From: an uncultured Eubacteriales bacterium
Lineage (GTDB): Bacteria; Bacillota; Clostridia; Oscillospirales; Acutalibacteraceae
Assembly: GCA_934488615.1 (NCBI GenBank)
Contig: CAKSSJ010000019.1
Coordinates: 1 to 39,404, forward strand
Direction of reading: 5' to 3'
DNA length: 39,404 nt
Below the pieces are notes generated by a model. The model ran no database searches. It was not told the DNA's origin and saw only the letters and a list, made by a program, of their open reading frames with translations. Made by a program: the position numbers and the translations under genes. Numbering within the stretch: position 1 is the stretch's first letter; every line of letters begins with the position of its first letter. Positions 32,839 to 39,404 of this stretch are shown in pieces.

Positions 32839-33906
32839 ATGTTGGACAAAAATATTGACCTGAACAACAAAACAATTCTTGTTACGGGCGCGGCGGGCTT
32901 TATAGGCTCAAATCTTATTCTGGAGCTTTTCCGCTCGTTCGAGGGCTGTCATATTATCGGCATTGACAATATGAACGATTACTATGACGTTTCGATCAAG
33001 GAATACCGTCAGAATTTAATTGAGAATGCGGCGGTCGGCAGTAATTCGCTTACCTTTATTTACGGCAGTATTGCCGACAAGGAGCTGATAGAAAGGGTTT
33101 TCAGCGACAATGATATTTCTGTTGTTGTCAATCTGGCGGCTCAGGCGGGAGTTCGTTATTCTATCACCAATCCCGATGTTTATATTGAGTCAAATGTTAT
33201 CGGCTTCTACAATATTCTTGAGGCTTGCAGAAATCATCCTGTTGAGCATCTCGTTTATGCCTCGTCCTCATCTGTTTACGGAGGAAATAAGAAGATTCCT
33301 TTCTCAACAGACGATAAGGTGGACAATCCGGTTTCGCTCTACGCGGCAACCAAAAAATCAAACGAGCTTTTCGCTCACTGCTATTCAAAGCTTTACAATA
33401 TCCCGTCAACAGGACTTCGCTTCTTCACCGTTTACGGTCCTGCGGGCAGACCCGATATGGCATATTTCGGCTTCACAAACAAGCTCTTGAAAGGTGAAAC
33501 TATCCGAATTTTTAACTACGGCAACTGCAAACGCGATTTCACATATATTGACGATATAGTTAAAGGTATAACGCTCGTTATGCAGCGCGCTCCCGAAAAG
33601 AAGAACGGCGAGGACGGCTTGCCGATACCGCCGTACAGGGTATACAATATAGGAAACAGCAACCCCGAGAACCTGCTTGATTTTGTTACAATACTTCAGG
33701 AGGAGCTGGTAAGAGCCGAGGTGCTTCCTGCCGACTATGACTTTGAAGCACACAAGGAGCTTGTTGCGATGCAGGCGGGAGATGTTCCGATAACCTACGC
33801 AGATACATCCGCCCTTGAAAGGGACATGGGCTTCAGACCGAATACAAGTCTCAGAACAGGACTCGGTAAATTTGCCGACTGGTATAAGGAATTTTACAAA
33901 ATATAA
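32839..33906 (+). CDS. NAD-dependent epimerase, UDP-glucuronate 4-epimerase-like
   Basis: 355 aa short-chain dehydrogenase-type enzyme. GAAGFIG (17-23) binds NAD; SSSSVYGG and the YAATK catalytic pair (Tyr168, Lys172) are standard. The N-terminal GIDNMNDYYDVSIKEYR segment and the TVYGPAGRPDMAYFGF region are characteristic of the CapI/LspL-type UDP-glucuronate 4-epimerases, which give UDP-galacturonate for surface polymers. ATG at 32839 with AAGGAG upstream, 70 bases after the kinase gene, probably the same transcript. A terminator follows at 33913-33957. A related UDP-sugar substrate remains possible. Confidence 0.87.
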   Translation: MLDKNIDLNNKTILVTGAAGFIGSNLILELFRSFEGCHIIGIDNMNDYYDVSIKEYRQNLIENAAVGSNSLTFIYGSIADKELIERVFSDNDISVVVNLAAQAGVRYSITNPDVYIESNVIGFYNILEACRNHPVEHLVYASSSSVYGGNKKIPFSTDDKVDNPVSLYAATKKSNELFAHCYSKLYNIPSTGLRFFTVYGPAGRPDMAYFGFTNKLLKGETIRIFNYGNCKRDFTYIDDIVKGITLVMQRAPEKKNGEDGLPIPPYRVYNIGNSNPENLLDFVTILQEELVRAEVLPADYDFEAHKELVAMQAGDVPITYADTSALERDMGFRPNTSLRTGLGKFADWYKEFYKI

Positions 33907-33912
33907 ATTTCA

Positions 33913-33957
33913 GGCGATTCGCACGGTTATGGTATGCGGATCGCCTTAAAAATTTTT
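33913..33957 (+). terminator. Terminator after the epimerase gene
   Basis: GGCGATTCGCA and TGCGGATCGCC form an 11-bp stem with one mismatch around a 12-base loop, followed by an A-run and a TTTTT. It separates kinase-epimerase from the chain-length block. Confidence 0.75.
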
Positions 33958-34071
33958 ATGAATTTGTCAGTTAAAGGTAATTTCTTTATTTAAATTATAA
34001 AGCTAAATCTAAAATATTACTAAATAGCAAAAAAAAAGCGGAAATGTTTCGAAATTTGTATGATTTAGCAC

Positions 34072-34101
34072 TTGTACAATGCGATAAAACTATGGTATAA
34101 T
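34072..34101 (+). promoter_or_regulatory. Promoter of the chain-length/tyrosine-kinase block
   Basis: TTGTAC (34072-34077), 18 bases, TATAAT (34096-34101), about 33 bases ahead of the TTG start at 34135. Confidence 0.65.
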
Positions 34102-34134
34102 AGACGAGAATGTAAATAGAATGGGGATGAGTAG

Positions 34135-34962
34135 TTGAAATTTTTCAGAATTGCCGTTCTGTGTGTGTTTACGGTCGTTTTAATTGCTTTCGGCGCTTTT
34201 TTTGTTAAAGATGAGTTTATGACCGATAAAACATATCCTGTTATTGAATTCGGCGAAAAAGAGCTGAGAGTTCTTTCGAGTGCCGATGAAAAGGATTTTC
34301 TCAAGGACGTAAGGGCTTACGACAAGAAGGACGGAGACCTGACGGACGGCATCATAATTGAAAGTATTTCAAAATTCAATACTCTCGGAACAAGTACCGT
34401 TACCTATTCTGTCTGCGACAAGGACAATCATGTTTCAACCGCAGAAAGAAAGGTCATATATACCGACTATAAATCTCCCGAGTTCTTTATGACAAAATCG
34501 CTTTGCTTTTCGGTTTATGATAACGTTGATGTCAAGGGCATCATCGGTGCAAAGGATTGTATCGACGGAGATATTTCAAACAACGTTGTTGTAACTTCGT
34601 CCGATTTTGAAAGCGGAAAGGTCGGAAAATTCAGTATAAAAGCGTCCGTAACAAACAGCAAGGGTGACAGCATAAGCCTTAACCTGCCGCTGTATGTTGA
34701 GAACGCTGACGCAGGTGTTCCGAAAATTGCGCTGAAAAAGTATCTCGTCTATGTTTCAAAGGGAACAAAGGTGGATTACAATAAAATGCTGGCATCGGCA
34801 ACGGATTCAGCAGGAAACAATATTTCAAAATCGGTCAAGATTGAGTCGGAATACAATTCTAAGAAAAGTGCCGAGGGTGTTTACAGTGTGCATTATTATG
34901 CGACTGATTCAGCAGACAGAAAGGGCCACACCGTATTAACAATAGTTGTCGGAAGTAAATGA
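34135..34962 (+). CDS. Membrane-anchored protein with DUF5011/Ig-like repeats
   Basis: 275 aa, one N-terminal membrane helix (residues 3-24), then extracellular. Three repeats of a bacterial Ig-like type: about 56-108 (DKKDGDLTDG), 135-183 (DCIDGDISNN) and 220-270 (ATDSAGNNIS). Each contains the DGD or DxAGN turn typical of DUF5011/HYR-like domains. Start is TTG at 34135 with GGGGAT upstream; upstream ATGs are out of frame, and later Met codons lose the helix. Nothing assigns a specific activity. It lies one base before the first tyrosine-kinase fusion, suggesting a role in surface polymer assembly or attachment. Confidence 0.75.
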   Translation: MKFFRIAVLCVFTVVLIAFGAFFVKDEFMTDKTYPVIEFGEKELRVLSSADEKDFLKDVRAYDKKDGDLTDGIIIESISKFNTLGTSTVTYSVCDKDNHVSTAERKVIYTDYKSPEFFMTKSLCFSVYDNVDVKGIIGAKDCIDGDISNNVVVTSSDFESGKVGKFSIKASVTNSKGDSISLNLPLYVENADAGVPKIALKKYLVYVSKGTKVDYNKMLASATDSAGNNISKSVKIESEYNSKKSAEGVYSVHYYATDSADRKGHTVLTIVVGSK

Positions 34963-34963
34963 T

Positions 34964-36442
34964 ATGGATAATTCAAAAGGAAAAATAAATATTGAGATCC
35001 ACAGTATTTTCAGGGATATTGTGATGAATATTTGGGTGGTTTTTCTTTCGGTTCTTATCGGCGTTATGGGAATCTATATTGCCGAAAGAAGCGTTTATTC
35101 CCCCGAGTATACGAGCAGTGCGACGATTGCCGTTCTCTCAAAGGTGAATAATAACACAACGTATACCAACCTTAAAATTTCATCCGAAATGGCAGAGATT
35201 TTTGCTAAGATCTTTGAGCAGAACTCCATGAAGGAAAAGGCTTGCGAGCATATCGGCGAGGAAAAGTTCGACGGCAAGATCGTTGCATCGGTTCTTCCGA
35301 ATACGAATTTGCTTAATATCAGCGTTGTTTCTTCAAGCCCGATCACGGCATACAAGCTTGTGAGCGCTGTCATGGAGGTATATCCCGAGATATCGGATTC
35401 CGTGTTCAGCAACGCTGTTCTTAACGTGATGAAGGAGCCGCAGATTCCGCACGGTCCGTCAAACAACATTTCTTCGAGGAACAAGGGAATTGCCGTTGCG
35501 GCATGCGCTGTTTTCTCACTTTGTGCGGTTATAATTTTATCAATTCTGCGCGACACGGTCAAAAACGAGGAATCCTTTAAGAATAAGATTGATTCTAAGC
35601 TTATCGGCGTCGTAGTTCATGAAAAGAAGCATGCTTCTTTTTCGAAGAAGAAAAAGGAAGGACTTCTGATAGGCGAAAGCACATACCGAAGCTTCAAATT
35701 CACCGAGTGCTATTATAAAATAGCCGCGCGGATAAAAAGCATGAACGATAAAAACGAGGATAAGGTTTTTTCGATCATAAGCTTCGGCGAAAACGAAGGA
35801 AAATCAACGGTTGCTTCCAATATTGCGCTTGCGCTTGCGAATTACGGTCACAAGGTTTTGCTCCTTGATCTCGATTCGAAAAAGCCCTCTGTTTATAAGA
35901 TTTTCGAAAAGAAGAAGAGCGATAAGGAAGAGGTTTCGGCGATCCTGTCGGGACAGGTTTCTGTTGATGACTTTAAGTTCAGAAGATACAAAAAAACAAG
36001 CCTGTACCTTGCGATAAATACGTCAAGCTACAAGGAGTACCCCGAATATATCGAAAACGGAAGCGTCAAAGCAATGATCGACAGCTTCAGAGAAATGTTC
36101 GATTATGTTATAATTGATACAGCTCCGTTGTCCGTTGATTCGACGGTAACGAATCTTGTAACAATGGTTGACAAATCAATTATGGTTGTTCGCACGGATA
36201 TTATTGCGGCATGCGACATCAACGACGCTATTTTGACGATCAACGAGGTCGGCGGTTCTGTTGCAGGATGCGTTCTAAATAACGTTTATCCCGAGTTCAC
36301 TTTGTTTAATCAGATCGGAGCAGATGAGAGCGGATATTCGTATTACAAAAAATACGGTTATTCAAAATACGGCAAATATAAATATAACAGATATGCAATT
36401 AACCAGGACGACAGTACGTCAGCCGCGGAAGAGGAGCAGTAA
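34964..36442 (+). CDS. Wzz/BY-kinase fusion protein 1 (polysaccharide chain length)
   Basis: 492 aa. An N-terminal Wzz domain has helices at about 22-42 and 175-195 with an extracellular loop between. A cytoplasmic BY-kinase domain follows: Walker A GENEGKST (275-282), Walker A' LLLDLDSKKPS (299-309) and Walker B VIIDTAP (382-388). The C-terminus has nine Tyr within residues 458-477 (YSYYKKYGYSKYGK), the usual autophosphorylated cluster. Walker A' differs from the DADLRxP consensus. ATG at 34964 is chosen over TTG at 34946 because it comes one base after the previous stop with GGAAG upstream. The domains are fused as in Wzc, whereas many Firmicutes split them. Confidence 0.88.
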   Translation: MDNSKGKINIEIHSIFRDIVMNIWVVFLSVLIGVMGIYIAERSVYSPEYTSSATIAVLSKVNNNTTYTNLKISSEMAEIFAKIFEQNSMKEKACEHIGEEKFDGKIVASVLPNTNLLNISVVSSSPITAYKLVSAVMEVYPEISDSVFSNAVLNVMKEPQIPHGPSNNISSRNKGIAVAACAVFSLCAVIILSILRDTVKNEESFKNKIDSKLIGVVVHEKKHASFSKKKKEGLLIGESTYRSFKFTECYYKIAARIKSMNDKNEDKVFSIISFGENEGKSTVASNIALALANYGHKVLLLDLDSKKPSVYKIFEKKKSDKEEVSAILSGQVSVDDFKFRRYKKTSLYLAINTSSYKEYPEYIENGSVKAMIDSFREMFDYVIIDTAPLSVDSTVTNLVTMVDKSIMVVRTDIIAACDINDAILTINEVGGSVAGCVLNNVYPEFTLFNQIGADESGYSYYKKYGYSKYGKYKYNRYAINQDDSTSAAEEEQ

Positions 36443-37909
36443 ATGTATAACGACAGTCAGGACATTATGTATTCAAAAATGAATAATGGCGATGACAAGA
36501 AATCACTTACCATATACATGAGCGATATCCTGAAAGGATTCTCAAAGTTTTGGTGGGTTTGCGTTGCACTTACTGTTATAATAGGCTCGGCGGTGTTTGT
36601 AAAAAGCTATTTTGACTTTAAGCCTGCATATAGGTCCACTGCTGTTTTTACGATAAACACTCAGGACAGTACGCTTGCTCAGGGCGGAATTTCCTCATAT
36701 TCATTCTTCTATGACAGTGCGACAGCCAGTCAGCTTTCGGATATATTTCCGTATATCCTTGACAGCAGTTATTTAAAGGATGCAATATGCGACGACCTCG
36801 ACGTTAATTTTGTCCCCGCAACGCTTTCGGCTTCGTCCGTTGAGGATTCAAATATGTTTACCCTTGAATCGGTAAGCGGTGATCCGCAGACGGCATACGA
36901 TGTTCTGATATCTGCGATGAAAAATTATCCCGATGTTGCAAGATATGTTATCGGCGACGTTGATTTTTCGGTAATTACGGAACCTGAGGTCGCCAAAACT
37001 CCTTTCAATAAATCGGAATATAAAAAGAATACCGTCATCGGAGCTTTTATCGGTTTCGTTTTGGGACTTTTGTTCATTCTCGTCTATGCAATAGCGAGAA
37101 AAACAGTAAGAACCAATGAGGATATTAAGCAGGAATTGAAAATCTACAATCTCGGCGCTTTCCCGAAGGTTTCCTTGAAAAAGCATAAAAAAGAAGTGAA
37201 CGAAAGAATACTTCTTACGAACGATAAGATCGGAGAGGGCTTCCTTGAAGCATTGAGAGTAACGAGAAATACGTTATTAAACAAGCTCGGCGCAGATGAA
37301 AAGGTTATAATGGTAACGAGCACCGCGCCCGAAGAGGGAAAAACAACGGTAATTTCAAACCTCGCCCTGTCAATTTCAAGAACGAAGAAAAAGATCCTTG
37401 TCGTTGATGCCGACCTCAGAAATCCGAGTATAAATGATATACTTACGGTCGATAAATCCGATGAAAATATAATTGAAGCTAAGAGCGATTATACAATTTA
37501 TAAATATAACGACAATGTTTCGGTTCTGAATTTCAGTGTTGACAATTATTTTAACATTCTGAAATTGAAGGAGCTTCGCAATTTCTTCTCGAAAATCAAG
37601 GAAAACTACGATTACGTTTTGGTAGATACGCCTCCGTGCGGATTGGTTTCCGATTCGCTTATCATAGCGCAGGCTGTCGATACGGTCGTTTATGTTGTCA
37701 TGCAGGATACGGTTCGAACCTCAAAAATACAGAACAGTATTGACGAACTGCTTTCCTCTGATGTTAAGATAGCGGGCTGTATTCTCAATGCCGCGGAGTC
37801 AGGTCTCCAGGGATACGGAAGATATTACGGCTACGGTTCATATTACAAATACGGTCACTACGGAAAACGTTATTACGGCTATGGCTACGGTTACGGCCAC
37901 AATAATTAA
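36443..37909 (+). CDS. Wzz/BY-kinase fusion protein 2
   Basis: 488 aa paralogue of the preceding gene, beginning right at its stop. Helices are at about 36-54 and 197-217. Walker A is APEEGKTT (295-302), Walker A' VVDADLRNPS (320-329) is canonical, and Walker B is VLVDTPP (392-398). The C-terminal tail has 13 Tyr between residues 458 and 484, mostly as YG pairs. The cytoplasmic domain would autophosphorylate this tail to control polymer length and export. The two copies differ in Wzz domain and tail, so they could form a hetero-oligomer or act on two polymers. Confidence 0.88.
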   Translation: MYNDSQDIMYSKMNNGDDKKSLTIYMSDILKGFSKFWWVCVALTVIIGSAVFVKSYFDFKPAYRSTAVFTINTQDSTLAQGGISSYSFFYDSATASQLSDIFPYILDSSYLKDAICDDLDVNFVPATLSASSVEDSNMFTLESVSGDPQTAYDVLISAMKNYPDVARYVIGDVDFSVITEPEVAKTPFNKSEYKKNTVIGAFIGFVLGLLFILVYAIARKTVRTNEDIKQELKIYNLGAFPKVSLKKHKKEVNERILLTNDKIGEGFLEALRVTRNTLLNKLGADEKVIMVTSTAPEEGKTTVISNLALSISRTKKKILVVDADLRNPSINDILTVDKSDENIIEAKSDYTIYKYNDNVSVLNFSVDNYFNILKLKELRNFFSKIKENYDYVLVDTPPCGLVSDSLIIAQAVDTVVYVVMQDTVRTSKIQNSIDELLSSDVKIAGCILNAAESGLQGYGRYYGYGSYYKYGHYGKRYYGYGYGYGHNN

Positions 37910-37918
37910 GGAACGAAA

Positions 37919-39040
37919 ATGAACGGATTGCAAAAAAATTTATTTGAATTGTTGGCGTCGGTTGTCAGAAGCAATTCTGTTGGCAATGTGCGGACAGAGG
38001 ATCCCGTTTCTGTTCTCAATCTCGCTTATCAATATAAAATCATAACGGCGATTTACAATTATGTTGCAGATGAAAAGGCAAAGGCCGTGTTTACCAATGC
38101 ACTGATACAGTCGAATGTTATCAATGCAAACCAGCAGGCTGAGCTGAAAAGAATAGTCGGTTATGCGGAGAAAAACAATATTTTTCTGCTGTTGCTCAAG
38201 GGCTTCTGCGTCGGGCAATATTATCCGTCCGGGGGCTTCAGAGAGATGTGCGATATCGACCTGTTCTACAAAGCACAGCAAAAGGAAGCTGTCGAGAAAA
38301 TGATGCGTGAGCTTGGATACACGTTCCGTGAGCGCAGAGAGAATCACGAAACATGGGCAATAAAAGAGCGAAATGTTTTTGTTGAGCTTCACTTTTCTAT
38401 TGCGGATGTGAGCGATGAATTTCTGAATCATATTCTTGAGAGAAAAATAAATTACAAGAATTTGAATAATATTTTCAGAATGTCTGATGAGGACCTGTAC
38501 GTTTATTTGTTTGTTCACTTCCATCATCATCTGAAAAACGGAACATTCAATTTCCGTCAGCTTTTGGATATATTTATTGTAAAGGAAAAGGTTTCGCTTG
38601 ATTTTGAGCTGATTGATAAGCTGCTGACCAAGGCGGATCTTAAGCTGTTCAGCGACAATATCCTTAAGGTTTTCGATTATATTTTCAACGGCGTTTACCA
38701 TGAGGAGATCGCGGAGCTTGCAGAGTATCTTTCGGGTAATATTTCCTTTGAAAACAACGCAATTGCAAAGCTTGCGTCCGACAGCAACGGCAAGGTTGGC
38801 TTTGCTTGGAGGAGACTGTTCCCGAAAAAAGAAAAATTTCTTATTGAATATCCGTATTACAACGAAAGAAAAATATTTCTTCCCATCGGTTATGTAAAAC
38901 GAATCGTACACATATTAAAGGATAAAAAGGAAGAGGCGTTCTATCAGTATCAGGTGTTTAAAAAGATTGATGATAAGATGATAGATTACGGAAAAGAGCA
39001 AAAGGAATTTCTTGAAAAATACGGAGTAAAAAGCGCATAA
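37919..39040 (+). CDS. Nucleotidyltransferase-like protein (PF14907 type)
   Basis: 373 aa, no signal peptide. LLLLKGFCVGQYYPSGG (about 90-106) and MCDIDLFY (110-117, Asp112 and Asp114 as probable metal ligands), followed by VELHFS (155-160), match the family of uncharacterised nucleotidyltransferases often found among capsule and teichoic-acid genes. The C-terminal two-thirds is helical and not recognised. ATG at 37919 with AAGGA upstream, 9 bases after the kinase stop, so in the same operon. Its acceptor is unknown; a sugar-phosphate or protein-linked nucleotide transfer is possible. Confidence 0.8.
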   Translation: MNGLQKNLFELLASVVRSNSVGNVRTEDPVSVLNLAYQYKIITAIYNYVADEKAKAVFTNALIQSNVINANQQAELKRIVGYAEKNNIFLLLLKGFCVGQYYPSGGFREMCDIDLFYKAQQKEAVEKMMRELGYTFRERRENHETWAIKERNVFVELHFSIADVSDEFLNHILERKINYKNLNNIFRMSDEDLYVYLFVHFHHHLKNGTFNFRQLLDIFIVKEKVSLDFELIDKLLTKADLKLFSDNILKVFDYIFNGVYHEEIAELAEYLSGNISFENNAIAKLASDSNGKVGFAWRRLFPKKEKFLIEYPYYNERKIFLPIGYVKRIVHILKDKKEEAFYQYQVFKKIDDKMIDYGKEQKEFLEKYGVKSA

Positions 39041-39043
39041 ATT

Positions 39044-39064
39044 ATTTTAAATATAATTTAAAAT
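39044..39064. other. A/T-rich inverted repeat before the GH2 gene
   Basis: ATTTTAAAT, ATA, ATTTAAAAT: a perfect 9-base dyad in the 47-base gap. No GC stem or T-run typical of a terminator; it may be an operator or a weak processing site. Confidence 0.35.
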
Positions 39065-39087
39065 TATATAAACAGAGGTGGTCTTTT

Positions 39088-39404
39088 ATGAAGAAAACAG
39101 GAAAGAAGGCTTTCAGAAAAATCCTTGCGATTGTACTGGTCTGCACAATGTTGCTTTCCTCAGGATTAGTAACGTTTGCTTCCTTTGCAGTCGGCGACGA
39201 TTCGAATAGCGCCGATTCTGTTACCGCCGAAGACGTCAGCCGCTATGAAATGGATTTCAACAGCAATTGGAAATTCAATTTAGGCGACGTTCCTACGGCT
39301 CGGTACAAGGCCTATTCCGATTCGGAATGGAGAACTGTTGAGCTTCCGCATGATTTCAGCATTGAGCAGGATTTCACAAATTCCGGAACAGAAACGGAAA
39401 GCGG
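39088..39404 (+). CDS. Secreted glycoside hydrolase family 2 enzyme, N-terminal part
   Basis: The gene runs off the window, 105 complete codons visible. A basic start (MKKTGKKAFRK), a hydrophobic core and ASFA form a signal peptide for export, cleaved near residue 33-36. Mature sequence NWKFNLGD ... WRTVELPHDFSIEQDF is the typical entry of GH2 enzymes (beta-galactosidase, beta-glucuronidase type), the sugar-binding jelly-roll domain. Active-site residues lie beyond the window, so the substrate is open. ATG at 39088 with AGAGGTGG upstream. Possibly the next gene of a polysaccharide-degrading locus. Confidence 0.82.
   Translation, partial: MKKTGKKAFRKILAIVLVCTMLLSSGLVTFASFAVGDDSNSADSVTAEDVSRYEMDFNSNWKFNLGDVPTARYKAYSDSEWRTVELPHDFSIEQDFTNSGTETES

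Noticed and set aside
37940..38911. A 323-codon minus-strand ORF opposite the nucleotidyltransferase-like gene
   Set aside because: The plus-strand gene has RBS, operon context and conserved motifs; the antisense reading has none.

Overview
The window looks like part of the chromosome of an anaerobic, gut-type Clostridia member, possibly Ruminococcaceae or Oscillospiraceae. This is inferred from purine-rich Shine-Dalgarno sequences, consensus sigma-A promoters, a T-box leader, a glycyl radical enzyme with its activase, a bile salt hydrolase, an ECF-type vitamin transporter and fused chain-length/tyrosine-kinase proteins. Species cannot be named from the sequence. No rRNA, tRNA, CRISPR array, transposase or phage gene was seen.

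Layout. (1) 61-6088, minus strand: activase, an atypical glycyl radical enzyme, a frameshifted DUF559 remnant, a structured repeat, an FGGY sugar kinase and a mannose-6-phosphate isomerase. (2) 6241-10899, plus strand: type III pantothenate kinase with a probable pantothenate ECF S-component, then a T-box leader (probable Met specifier), metG and tatD. (3) 10941-17513: a lipoprotein D,D-carboxypeptidase, a divergent GH127-like protein, a cluster of repeat units, proS with acpP, a hairpin-rich gap, and dusB. (4) 17639-22169: an ABC exporter (ATPase and double-FtsX permease) behind three dyads, a small heavy-metal-associated protein, and a bile salt hydrolase. (5) 22276-31131, minus strand: arginine genes in the order argG-argH, terminator, argF-carA-carB. 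The carB product is fused in frame to a full-length DapF-like domain. (6) 31454-39404, plus strand: a galacturonokinase-like GHMP kinase, a UDP-glucuronate 4-epimerase-like enzyme, a membrane-anchored DUF5011 protein, two tandem Wzz/BY-kinase fusions, a nucleotidyltransferase-like protein and the start of a secreted GH2 enzyme. This end looks like a cell-surface polysaccharide locus.

How it fits together. The argG promoter carries a near-perfect ARG box over its -35 element. CarAB makes carbamoyl phosphate, ArgF joins it to ornithine, and ArgG and ArgH finish arginine. The kinase/epimerase pair could feed UDP-galacturonate to polymer export controlled by the two BY-kinases.

The strongest oddity is the CarB-DapF fusion. 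Its DapF part keeps the second active-site Cys, the GND, GNPH and ER motifs, but has Ala in place of the first catalytic Cys. Next in interest are the glycyl radical enzyme with a non-canonical radical loop (RIHGTF) beside a compact activase, a family of modular inverted repeats, and the paired tyrosine-kinase fusions.
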